Assembly: GCF_023898315.1 (NCBI RefSeq)
Contig: NC_064623.1
Span: forward strand, 19,419,140-19,483,139
Reading direction: 5' to 3'
DNA: 64,000 nucleotides
Origin: Schistocerca nitens
Taxonomy: Eukaryota > Arthropoda > Insecta > Orthoptera > Acrididae
A model generated the notes under the pieces. The model ran no database searches. It was not told where the DNA came from and saw nothing but the letters and a program-made list of their open reading frames with translations. Position 1 is the first letter of the stretch, and each line of letters opens with the position of its first letter. This document shows, piece after piece, positions 1 to 10,123 of this stretch. The position numbers and the translations under genes are program-made.

Positions 1-1659
1 CACGCTTTCACGTCGCCTGCGACCGTCAACACGGACATTGGACTGTTGATGACCGGAAACTTGTTGCCTGATCGGATGAGTCTTGTTTCACATTTTATCG
101 AGACAAGCTGAAGGATCCATGCACCCTGCATGTTAGCAGGGGACTGTTCACACTAGTGGAGGCTCATAAAAATGACTTTCTTTTTAATTATATGAATATT
201 TATATATTTGTTTGGAGAGAGAGAGAGAGAGATTGATTTTTGATTGAGATTTTACTGTAAGTCGCAACTGGTACCTGAATTTTGGTTGCTGCCTCCTTCA
301 ATGATCAGCTTCTGCACCAGTTGTTGACGTATTGCAATATGGAGGAAGTTATTGTTCTTTAAGGTTTAAAATACGACTCTGTTAGTTACTTGGCCGTATT
401 GGGGATAGCTTTGAGCCCATGTTTTCGTAGCTTTTCATATTTTATGGACCACTGTTGTAAGTAAATAAGATCAAACAGCAATCAGCTTTTCGTGAGAAAA
501 GGAGATTGTTTGGCACACATACTTCCTTCAAACTACACGTCCTGCTACATCAAAATTGGTCAGTGGAGTTCAGCACCATACTATTGTACAACAACATAAT
601 CCAATTACTGTAATTAAGATATTATGAGAGGTTGTTACTTATTGAATGAAAACTATAGAGAATGCATTTCTTTTCCTATATATCAGTGAACTTTGTACAC
701 ATACAATTCTGTCGATTGATAGGCGGCAACGACAATGAAGTTCACCTCCTATTCCAAAAACAAGATATTTCTATTCTTCACTTCCAGAAAATTTGTATAC
801 ATAAATGTTTGGCAACTCTTACGCATACTTTACTCGGTTTTATCACTAAAATGTCAATTTTCATTAAATGTAACAATACGTTCTGAGCGACGGCCTAGCA
901 ACACGTCCTCTTTCCACAAGATACAGATTAACAGTTTTTTTTTTTTTTAATAAATCAATTGTCTTTTTTTTTGAGTCCATACTCAAAGATTCACAACTAC
1001 TATCGTTGCGGTGATTGCACGCTAAAGAGTTTGTTGCTGTCCAGCTGCGCTTCACTTCACTTCAAGTACTTTTTCAATCAAATTTACATTTACGGAATTT
1101 ACACACATTACTGAGCTTCTCAGAATAAAATAGGACACAAATTAGTTAAAAAAAAAGCAGTGAGCCTCACATAACATTACAGGCTCTGTAATGGTGTGGG
1201 GCGTGTGCAGTTGGAGTGGTATGGGACCCTTGATACGTCTGGATATGACTCTGACAGGTGGCACGTACGTAAGCATCCTGTCTGATCACCTGCATCCATT
1301 CATGCCCTTTGTGCATTACGACGGACTTGAGCAATTCCAGCAGGACAATGTGACACCCCATACGTCCAGAACAGTTGCAGAGAGGCTCCAGGAACAGTCT
1401 TCTGAGTTTAAACACTTCCGCTGGACACCAAACTCCCCAGACATTATAGAGCATATCTCGGATGCCTTACAACGTGCTGTTCAGAAGAGATCTCCATCCC
1501 TTCGTACTCTTACAGACTTATGGAGAGCCCTTCAGGATTCATGGTGTCAGTTCTCTCCAGCACTACTTCAGACATTAGTCTTGTTGCAGCACTTCTGCGT
1601 GTGCGCGGGGGCCCTACACGATGTTAGACAGGTGTACCGTGGTCTCTGGCTCTTCAGTG
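1..1659 (+). mobile_element. Tc1-like DNA transposon, DD36E-type family, 5' end outside window, interrupted
   Basis: The transposase of this element is seen in two blocks, 1-165 and 1181-1580, which align with the same protein region of the element at 62632-63822. The second block has the VMVWG-like turn, the QQDNVTPHTSR motif carrying the second catalytic aspartate, and SPDIIEHISDAL carrying the glutamate. The 3' end reads GGCTCTTCAGTG followed by a TA target at 1660-1661. This copy has lost two residues before the glutamate compared with its relatives, and its reading frame is split by the 166-1180 insert. It is a dead copy. The superfamily assignment is secure; the subfamily rests on my residue count. 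Confidence 0.85.
166..1180. other. 1015 bp unidentified insertion inside the Tc1-like element
   Basis: The hexamer AGGCTC is present at 160-165 and again at 1181-1186, exactly where the transposase stops and resumes. The insert has a (GA)n run at 213-232 and T/A-rich tracts near 930-970. Its ends (ATAAAAATGAC and CATAACATTAC) show no clear inverted repeat or poly-A tail. I see no long convincing reading frame in it. It could be a non-autonomous transposon with a 6 bp target duplication or an old retroposed segment. Confidence 0.5.
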
Positions 1660-1661
1660 TA

Positions 1662-1974
1662 TATCTCTATATGGTGAGGCTGAAACCAACGTCTAAGTCA
1701 CGTAACATAGGGTGGAGGGGGAGAGGGGGGGGGGGAGCACAGTCACTATCGTTAGGTACTATGCGAAGTGGAGCTGACACTTAAAATTTTACCCATTATC
1801 AATTTAAATGAATACTATGCTTAACAACTGACTGACTTACTGTATTATAATACATGTAGAACCACAATTACCGTAATACATGCGTAATCTACGGTGTCAT
1901 TGAGATGCTTCCGACAGGCGAAAGTGTAACAAAGTTTGAAGTATATACGCTTAAATAGTTAGTGAGATTTGACT
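1662..1974. other. Unassigned spacer
   Basis: The stretch has a G-rich run near 1712-1736. I see no gene or recognisable repeat in it. Confidence 0.4.
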
Positions 1975-2168
1975 GCCGGCCGTAGTAGCCGAGCGGCTCT
2001 AGGCGCTACACTCTGGAACCGCGCGACCGCTACGGTCGCAGGTTCGAATCCTCCATGGATGTGTGTGATGGCCTTAGGTTAGTTAGGTTTAAGTAGTTCT
2101 AAGTTCTAGGGGACTGATGACCTCGGAAGTTAAGTCCCATAGGGCTCAGAGCCATTTGAACCATTTGA
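1975..2168 (+). repeat. tRNA-derived SINE (family A)
   Basis: It starts GCCGGCCG. An A-box-like segment (AGCCGAGCGGCTCTAGGCGC) and a B-box (GGTTCGAATCC) follow. The family's shared middle domain comes next (CCTTAGGTTAGTTAGG, TCTAGGGGACTGATGACC), and it ends GAGCCATTTGAACCATTT. This is the first of about sixteen family A copies in the window. A few bases of the head-body junction are missing after the B-box compared with the others. Confidence 0.9.
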
Positions 2169-2200
2169 GATGTGATTTTGTAGTCAGTATCAGTAAAGTG

Positions 2201-3606
2201 ATGGCCTTGGGAGAGCCAGTCATGACAAAACTCTACCATCTGGTGAGCCAGATGTATGAGACAGGCGAAATACCCACAGACTTCAAGAAGAATATAATAA
2301 TTCCAATTCCAAAGAAAGCAGGTGTTGACAGATGTCAAAATTACCGAACTATCAGTTTAATAAGTCACAGCTGCAAAATACTAACGCGAATTCTTTACAG
2401 ACGAATGGAAAAACTGATAGAAGCGGACCTCGGGGAAGATCAGTTTGGATTCCGTAGAAATGTTGGAACACGTGAGGCAATACTAACCTTACGACTTATC
2501 TTAGAAGAAAGATTAAGAAAAGGCAAACCTACGTTTCTAGCATTTGTAGACTTAGAGAGAGCTTTTGACAACGTTAACTGGAATACTCTCTTTCAAATTC
2601 TGAAGGTGGCAGGGGTAAAATACAAGGAGCGAAAGGCTATTTACAATTTGTACAGAAACCAGATGGCAGTTATGAGAGTCGAGGGGCATGAAAGGGAAGC
2701 AGTGGTTGGGAAAGGCGTGAGACAGGGTTGTAGCCTCTCCCCGATGTTATTCAATCTGTATATTGAGCAAGCAGTAAAGGAAACAAAAGAAAAATTCGGA
2801 GTAGGTATTAAAATTCATGGAGAAGAAGTAAAAACTTTGAGGTTCCCGATGACATTGTAATACTATCAGAGACAGCAAAGGACTTGGAAGAGCAGTTGAA
2901 CGGAATGGACAGTGTCTTGAAAGGAGGATATAAGATGAACATCAACAAAAGCAAAACGAGGATAATGGAATGTAGTCAAATTAAATCGGGTGATGCTGAG
3001 GGGATTAGATTAGGAAATGCGACACTTAAACTAGTAAAGGAGTTTTGCTATTTAAGGAGTAAAATAACTGATGATGGTCGAAGTAGAGAGGATATAAAAT
3101 GTAGACTGGCAATGGCAAGGAAATCGTTTCTGAAGAAGAGAAATTTGTTAACATCGAGTATAGATTTAAGTGTCAGGAAGTCGTTTCTGAAAGTATTTGT
3201 ATGCAGTGTAGCCATGTATGGAAGTGAAACATGGACGATAACCAGTTTGGACAAGAAGAGAATAGAAGCTTTCGAAATGTGGTGCTACAGAAGAATGCTG
3301 AAGATAAGGTGGGTAGATCACGTAACTAATGAGGAGGTATTGAATAGGATTGGGGAGAAGAGGAGTTTGTGGCACAACATGACTAGAAGAAGGGATCGGT
3401 TGGTAGGACATGTTTTGAGGCATCAAGGGATCACAAATTTAGCATTGCAGGGCACCGAGGAGGGTAAAAATCGTAGAGGGAGACCAAGAGATCAATACAC
3501 TAAGCAGATTCAGAAGGATGTAGGTTGCAGTAGGTACTGGGAAATGAAGAAGCTTGCACAGGATAGAGTAGCATGGAGAGCTGCATCAAACCAGTCTCAG
3601 GACTGA
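2201..3606 (+). pseudogene. LINE reverse transcriptase and C-terminal region, frameshifted
   Basis: The region encodes RT fingers and palm (NIIIPIPKKAGVDRCQNYRT, FLAFVDLERAFDNVNW, VRQGCSLSPMLFNLYI). The frame shifts near 2847, where a one-base loss turns the expected F-A-D-D catalytic box into F-P-M-T and stops. The C-terminal region resumes in another frame from 2884 with YGSETWTI, FEMWCYRRMLKIRWVDHVT and the end ASNQSQD. It cannot make an active enzyme. It is close in sequence to the other RTE copies in the window, so it is probably young. Confidence 0.92.
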
Positions 3607-3625
3607 GGACCACAACAACAACAAG
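2201..3625 (+). mobile_element. RTE-type LINE, 5'-truncated copy with 12 bp target duplication
   Basis: The copy begins abruptly within the reverse transcriptase. It ends with the ACAACAACAAC triplet tail typical of RTE-clade LINEs. ATCAGTAAAGTG occurs at 2189-2200 and again at 3626-3637, which gives an unambiguous target-site duplication. About 1.4 kb of the roughly 3.3 kb element (compare 9540-12834) is present, as expected from abortive reverse transcription. Confidence 0.93.
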
Positions 3626-3664
3626 ATCAGTAAAGTGTGATTACATATTGAACATCAGTCAGTA

Positions 3665-3855
3665 GCAGCACAGCACGAGCATCGTGGCTAACATTACAAC
3701 GCCACATCCGTCAGTGTTTCACACTGTTGCTCCTACAGTTAGTGAAAAGTCTTCGTGTTGGCGCCTATGGTAGATCTATATTTATCGTTGAGCCATACAA
3801 GCACAATGCACACCTCGGCAAGTCCGTGGTTCATAAGAGGGTATCGGTGAGGAAG
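3665..3855 (-). repeat. Diverged remnant of the RTE LINE 5' leader
   Basis: The order of short matches (GCTAACATTACAA, CTGTTGCTCCTAC, GAAAAG, TATCGTTGAG, GGCAAGTCC, GGTTCATA) parallels 12600-12830, the 5' leader of the full-length LINE, in the same orientation. It is much more decayed than the neighbouring LINE copy, so it is probably an independent older insertion. Confidence 0.45.
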
Positions 3856-4015
3856 GGAGAGGGGCGAGGGGTCTCCTCGTAAACCAAAAGTGATTTGCCT
3901 GAGTACACTCCACACCAGTCTGATGTTCTTTGAACGCCATATTCCAGGTGTTGCAGTATCAAAGTCGTACAGCGTGCATTCATGGGGGCGTCGGCTCGTT
4001 TGTTAGTAAAATGTT

Positions 4016-4114
4016 AGGTAGATATAGTAAGGAAAGTAGTGGATCTAGAGCTGATCCTAAAGAAATGCCAGGTAGACATACTAAGAAAAACAATGGACTC
4101 AGAGCTGACCCCTG
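4016..4114 (+). repeat. Two-unit imperfect tandem repeat (about 54 bp)
   Basis: The two units share GGTAGA-ATA-TAAG...GGA-TC-AGAGCTGA-CC. In one frame they read GRYSKESSGSRADP and GRHTKKNNGLRADP. No function can be assigned. Confidence 0.6.
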
Positions 4115-5065
4115 AGGCGCCCCTCCACTGCGAGTTAACCCATCACTCACTCGTCCGCTCGTCGAGTGACGGAAGCCCAGACCGACGGTTCGGCTGCCAT
4201 AGCATCGCGCGTCCTTTGTGAGTGCGCCGGCTACACTACGCAGCCGGGGAGACAGTCGAGATCCTCTTTTGTTTCCACAGTGGCCTCTCGACCGGGCGGC
4301 GCGGTCGTTCTCCTGTAAACACTGGCCGGTGGGAGAGGGGGAGGGGGGAGTAGGGATTCTGCCCTCACCCCCACCGTCCTCTCGCCGCCTCCCCAGCCTC
4401 CACCCCTGTTTCTCTCCCGACTGTAAATAAATTTCGCGCCGCGTGCTCACAGCTTTTAATGCCGTCGCCGGCGGCTGCTGCTCCGTATCCCGCTTACTGC
4501 AAACACTCGCCCGTTTACCCGCTGCCTGGTCGGACACACAAATGCGTGGCCCCGCGAAACACCTGTGCGCAGTTTTCTGTCAGTTGCCTGCCGTTATCTG
4601 GGGAGAACGTCACTGACAAGAGACAGCTGAAGGAATGGATAGTTTCCGAGCGGCGACCTGCGTGGGACACGGGAAGTACGGCACAGTGGATGCACGGGTT
4701 TTGCCCAAGCATCCAAGAAAGACTTCAGCTAAATTATATAGGGCTGGTTCGTAACTTCGTAGCGCATTTGATTCGCATGTTGGTATTCTGGAGGTTATTT
4801 GTTTATTTATCGATTGACATTTATTTATTTGTAGTTCACTGTCCCTATCTGAGTTTACATATTGTCATTTAGAGATAGTGAGTGGAGTTGCGGACGCTAG
4901 AAAATGGTGTCCGAAGTGGTGAAATCGGAACACTTCCGGCATAGCCTTCTGTCAGTTCAGTAGACAAATGGCGGCAGCGGAGACAGCCAGAAACAATTGC
5001 ACCGTGTTGAAAGTCGCGAGCTCTATCTTCTTATCTCGTGTTTTCTACTGAAAATCTCGTGATTG
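4115..5065. other. GC-rich unassigned segment
   Basis: The segment from 4120 to 4560 is GC- and CpG-rich, with a G-rich run at 4330-4350, and is followed by ordinary sequence. No convincing coding frame or element end is seen. It could be a LINE leader or a promoter-like CpG-rich stretch. Confidence 0.3.
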
Positions 5066-5300
5066 TATAGTTTGTCTGTAAACTCAAGAGCGAGCAGCGC
5101 TTTTGGTGGGGGAAGTGGCCTTTCCCGGAAGAACGCTGCCACCGGCCTACAGGGGCACCCAAAATCTGCTGCCCGTTACCTGTCTAGAGGTGTAGATCGG
5201 CGTGCAGTGATATACGTCATTTCTGTTCGTGGGATCTTAGTTGACAGTGTCATTCAGTTAACTTTGTATACTTACTGATATACTTCGGTATCCGGAAGTG

Positions 5301-5498
5301 ATGGATAATCGTCTAGCATTGCAAGAAAGTTTTCAGAATACGAGGAAGAGGAGGTATTTGGGGGGTAACGAGCGTTCGATCGTCTCTAATGTTATTACAT
5401 CGTGTATTAAAGAGGCGACCCAAAAAGAACTGTTGGCTAATATTACCAGTCACAATCAAAGGACTGCTATTTATGCAAACGTCAGCCTCGTCGAATAG
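5301..5498 (+). pseudogene. N-terminal piece of an unidentified transposase-like protein (copy A)
   Basis: About 65 codons beginning MDNRLALQESFQNTRKRRY are conserved with copy B at 55540-55734, differing at roughly nine residues. After the stop, other frames still encode a continuation that resembles a basic DNA-binding region (NKPHGLLES, RKTNN in copy B). The piece therefore looks like the decayed start of a longer gene rather than a micro-protein. I do not recognise the family with certainty; it may belong to the IS630/Tc1/mariner-related group. Confidence 0.4.
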
Positions 5499-5774
5499 GA
5501 CGCGTAAGGAAGGAACGCGAAAATAAGCCGCACGGTTTAGTGGAATCTCCACGAAGGAAAACTAAGAATCTTGTGAGGAAACCGATCATTATAGACAGTT
5601 TCAAAATCACGTGAAACCTTTGATGCTTATGGAACACTAAATATCTGTCTCGGTCACTATTCACCTGATTCTGAGACATATTGTTTGAAATTTGTGCGCA
5701 ATAGCTATTCTAAACAATGCTGAATTTTTTTTCAAAGCATGTACATCGACTCTGGACTTCTAAGCAAAAAGTTT

Positions 5775-6110
5775 GACATACGAGATGCGTTCACGTATCA
5801 GTTTTGATTTTTTGGTAAGAAATTTATTTGTTAATCTACAGCAGTGCTATCCTCTTCAAAATATTCCCATTACATACAATATACTTCTACCGGTGCTTTT
5901 CCCAATTCCCGAAATTCTTAGGAACTGTTTCTTCGGGGTAGTTTATGGGTCTCTTAACTGTGCATTTTTAATCTCATCCATGCGTGTAAAACCGCTGTCC
6001 TTTAAGGTCTGCTTTGAAATGTTTATACTACTTGCATGCCCTTGGTTCACTTATAAAGGCTCGCCAGAAGCAATATTTAACATTTCTCAAAATTTCATTC
6101 CATTCCTGTG
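5775..6110 (-). pseudogene. Mariner-like transposase C-terminus embedded in composite element A
   Basis: The complement strand encodes DEIKNAQLRD followed by degraded equivalents of the usual mariner end (K-AIP, F-WK-HWHKCI, EYFE in copy B). It finishes in a TIR-like TACGAGATGCGTTCAC. The other mariner end is absent. The same fragment sits at the same place in copy B, so the capture predates duplication of the composite element. Confidence 0.7.
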
Positions 6111-6805
6111 ACAAAATTTAATACAGATTCTCTAAACTATTTTTGTACAAAACAAATACCAAAACACATGTAACCTTTTTGACAGCTAACAACAGAGTAA
6201 ATACCCAATATGCATAACATTTGTACACATAGTTTTGAGACATGTTTACGAAGACAGAGACAAAAAGTAGTGCAAATCGGACTAATACAACACGCAAAAT
6301 TATAAATTTCTGCTTACTTTTTAAACACTCTTCGTGTTGCAAAAATTGTTAAGTTCCAATGCAGTCCTTCAAAGAAAACTTCTACCTTTTAGTAGAAACA
6401 CAAAGTAAGACCAAGCCTCAAATTCTACAGATTGATTGCATTATATGGGGTTCGTTGAATTAATAGCAGTAGAGGAACATACAATACATTCACATGAACA
6501 GGCAATCGGTTCAGTGTTTGTAGTATAATCCTGACTTCCATTCTTATCTTAATATTATTTACTCTATAATGTTGTGTTTCGGAAGAAGCTATCGTTTTTT
6601 GTATTTCTTATGGTCTTAATACATTTGTCTAGAAATGAACGCAGCCGGGACCTATCTTTACACGGCATCGCCTCAGATTTGAAGCGCGCGCCCCGGCAGG
6701 GGCGGTACTACGTTGTGAAGCAGCCTGTAGAAGTGCCCTATGACGTAGCAGGGTAGGCAGAGCGGGGACTCGCTCGCTCGCTCTTCAGTTTACCGACAGA
6801 CTATA

Positions 6806-8079
6806 CTCTTGTTAACCTTGCTATTACAGAGATCGCCAAAATTTTATTTATTTTTTAATTGGTCCTGTGCGCAAAAAATAACTTACTTGGTCTTTCTGCT
6901 GCCACTGCTTGATCTGCTGCATTCCATTATTTAACAAAAACATAAAAAAACCTATTATTCGTGCTGAGTGCAATGCATGTTCTGTATGGCGGCTCCTGCT
7001 GTTGCTGCGGCTGCTGCTGCTTACTACAACTACATATAATTCAAGAGAAAGGGTTTGGTCAAATCTAAACTCGATAAATGATAACCCAAACAAAAAACTA
7101 TATTCTGAAAGTGATTTTTTTCTCATTCGATTAACAAAACGCTAGAAGCTCTTTGAACAATCGCTTCGTTTGTAAATCTGCCTCCAGTGGCATTAAAGCA
7201 ATATTACAAATTAGTCAAACTCTTGAGACAGGCTGAAATACTTCTCAATTGAATTGAGACAGGCTGAAATACTTCTCAATTGAATACATAGTGAAAGAAT
7301 TCCCTGACAATTACAAAAGAAATCAATGACAAAAATCAATACTTAATCTAACTACGGTATCCCCTTAAGAATTCAACTCCTATCATTATCAAAATTACCG
7401 ACTGCTGCTACGCACATACACAAACCTTTTCCTTTAAAATAATAAGCGCGCTGCAAATTATAAAAAATATCAACTCAATACCAAATCGTGTGTGGCTGCT
7501 GGCGGACACGGCAGTACGGCAGCTCGCCGACGACCTCTCGCCCAACACACGTGCGCACCACAGCAGGCTGGCTCCTACACTGGCCCCCAAACTGCCACTA
7601 GTTAATCCGTGCGCTGCGAGGCGCGACAACAATATCTTAGATCCCAGAGCTTGTGTAAGCGCGCTGTAGCCAACCTTTACATCCTAAGAGAGTATTACCA
7701 ACTCTCAGTGTATAGGGATAATGCCATTGGACAGAGCATTTCACATTAGTGACTCTCCATTTTCAGGAAGACCTCCAGGCTTTCATGAAGATTGTTTAAA
7801 CGCATTAATCCAAAATAACTCACGTTAGTGCAGTCCAGAAGTATCAGATGTGATGTGTAATGTGGCTATAATTTCACACCTTACAAGCCCTCATCTACAT
7901 ACTTTGCCGTGACTTACAACTGGAATTATGTATCATTTGGTAGATTGTACATCGTATATATGAATATTTAAAGAAGACTGACATTGTCACGTACATCTTC
8001 TAAATAACTGTTAACGCTTATTGCATGTAAGGTGATGGGGTGTCTTTATTACCAAAATGGCTTAATGAATGATTGCCTA
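6806..8079. other. Unassigned AT-rich spacer with one tandem repeat
   Basis: No gene or identifiable element is seen. A perfect 31 bp tandem duplication occupies 7223-7284. Confidence 0.4.
7223..7284. repeat. Perfect 31 bp tandem duplication
   Basis: Two adjacent identical units begin TTGAGACAGGCTGAAATACT and end CTCAATTGAA (7223-7253 and 7254-7284). The unit is itself flanked by TTGA-like steps, which suggests replication slippage. Confidence 0.9.
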
Positions 8080-9398
8080 TACTATTAGAGGTTGGAACGC
8101 CAGTGGGAATGAAACTGCAGGCGCAACTCAAGCCCTGGGTGGAGAAGCCGGCACAGGTGTGTCGGTCCTGCTTCACACAGGAAGTGCCAAGACGGACGGT
8201 CTGGGCACCTGCGCGCTGAAGCACAATAGAGCGGCGGCCGGCCGGTGGTGTAGCGTGGCCGGAAGGATAACCGGATAATAGTTCGGAAACTCTCAAAATC
8301 TTGGACGCGTGCAGAGAGAAACGAGGAAGTGTTACCTCGGAAATCGCAGGCTGGATTATTTCCGAGGATTTTTACTCTGAGAAGCGTACCATTGTATGAG
8401 TACAGGTATTTCCTCGCAAACTTTCCGCACTGGACGACAAAAGACTAGAATATGGTTGGCCGGCGTTCGGAAGAGTCTGTAGAGAGGGAGAATATTCTGT
8501 GGTTTCGAGAATATGATTCGCCTTCTGAGTTACGAGAGAGGGGAGCCGAGCTTTGCTGGGAATCCAGCGGTGGAGAGAGAAAGAGAGAGAGAGAGAGAGA
8601 TAGGTCTTCCGTTTTGACCGCCAATGTTGGATGTTCGCTCATTATCACCTTTGTTGGTACAGACGGACTTGCTGTCTTTGCTCTCAGGAGATCATTGGTG
8701 TTTGAATTCCAGGCCGACCCTTGGAAACTTCGGAGCTCCGTTTCATGTGCTGCCTTTTCTTTATTTGACCTTGATGTTTGTTTATGTATAGCTTCTAGCC
8801 GATTTTAAATTAAAGCTGGTCCAAATGACTCTGAGCACTATGGGGCTTAACATCTGAGGTCATCAGTCCCCTAGAACTTAGAACTACTTAAACCTAACTA
8901 ACCTAAGGACATCACACACATCCATGCCCGAGGCAGGATTCCAACCTGCGACCGTAGCGGTCGTGCGGTTCCAGACTGAAGCACCAAAAACCGCTTGGCC
9001 ACCACGGCCGGCTAAATTAAAGTTGTTTTGCCCTTAAGGAGTCAGAGTGTTTGGACCTTCAGCTTAATTCAGAGAAATGTTTTAAGATGAGGCCTTATAC
9101 TTTTAAAATTCAAATTCTTGTTTTTGAGTCTTAAGTGATTGGCCTTGAGCCGGTTTTAAATTAAAGTTATCTTGTCCTTGAGGCGTGAGATTGAATGGCG
9201 CATTTAGCCGGTAATTAAGTTCTAAAATTAATGTTTGGCTTGCTCTGTTTTTAATGTTTTCCTTACTCTTGTAAATGTTTGTCAAACGAATAAAGTAATA
9301 TGATCGAGTGGAACTGACAGCCACTCCTTTTGGATCCTTTCCATAAATTAAACTATCTGTCCTGTCCTGCGGGTGTAGCGGGGGATCTCATTTAGAAA
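8080..9398. repeat. Unassigned interspersed repeat candidate
   Basis: The stretch includes a (GA)n tract near 8573-8600 and an AATAAAG polyadenylation-like signal near 9288. A two-unit internal repeat is also present: GCCGATTTTAAATTAAAG, split by the SINE at 8816-9012, recurs as GCCGGTTTTAAATTAAAG near 9150 with similar downstream sequence. No protein homology is visible. It could be a long terminal or untranslated region of a retroelement, but I cannot show that. Confidence 0.3.
8816..9012 (-). repeat. SINE family A, with target duplication
   Basis: This is a reverse-strand copy with the family head (complement of CGACCGTAGCGGTCG) and tail. TAAATTAAAG at 8806-8815 is repeated at 9013-9022. 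The interrupted host repeat continues across the insertion. Confidence 0.95.
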
Positions 9399-9562
9399 TA
9401 CACTGTAAGACAAGAAAATAAAAGACACACCATGAGGAATTATCCAAATGGGACGGAAATCAGTAGATGTGATGTACATCTACAGAGAATCAGTTTTAGA
9501 AAAATTTGATGATTTATTCAAGACAGAGAGCTTCACAAACTGTGTTGTTGATGTTGTGGTCT

Positions 9563-10123
9563 TCAGTCCTGAGACTGGTTTGATGCAGCTCTCCATGCTA
9601 CTCTATCCTGTGCAAGCTTCTTCATCTCCCAGTACCTACTGCAACCTACATCCTTCTGAATCTGCTTAGTGTATTCATCTCTTGGTCTCCCTCTACGATT
9701 TTTACCCTCCACGCTGCCCTCCAATGCTAAATTTGTGATCCCTTGATGCCTCAAAACATGTCCTACCAACCGATCCCTTCTTCTAGTCAAGTTTTGCCAC
9801 AAACCTCTCTTCTCCCCAATCCTATTCAATACCTCCTCATTAGTTACGTGATCTACCCACCTTATCTTCAGCATTCTTCTGTAGCACCACATTTCGAAAG
9901 CTTCTATTCTCTTCTTGTCCAAACTGGTTATCGTCAATGTTTCACTTCCATACGTGGCTACACTCCATACAAATACTTTCAGAAACGACTTCCTGACACT
10001 TAAATCTATGCTCGATGTTAACAAATTTCTCTTCTTCAGAAACGCTTTCCTTGCCATTGCCAGTCTACATTTTATATCCTCTCTACTTCGACCATGATCA
10101 GTTATTTTACTCCCAAATAGCAA
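9563..10123 (-). pseudogene. LINE C-terminal region
   Basis: About 185 codons follow the RT, with KCRLAMARKAFLKKRNLL, YGSETLTI, EMWCYRRMLKIRWVDHVT, GRPRDEYTKQIQKDVGCSRY and the terminal ASNQSQD. This block is present in all the RTE copies and is the best-preserved part of the family because truncation acts from the 5' side. Confidence 0.9.

Larger units (their letters stand above)
5066..6805 (+). mobile_element. Composite inverted-repeat DNA transposon, copy A
   Basis: The ends are imperfect inverted repeats of about 30 bp: TATAGTTTGTCTGTAAACT at the left, and the complement of TTTACCGACAGACTATA at the right. Both are followed inward by GAGCGAG. The whole 1.74 kb is collinear with the inverted copy at 53782-55969, at very roughly 85-90% identity by eye. 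Inside are a short conserved reading frame (5301-5498) and the C-terminal end of a mariner transposase in opposite orientation (5775-6110). TA-type target use is possible because the ends read TATAG...CTATA. The element looks non-autonomous. Confidence 0.75.
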
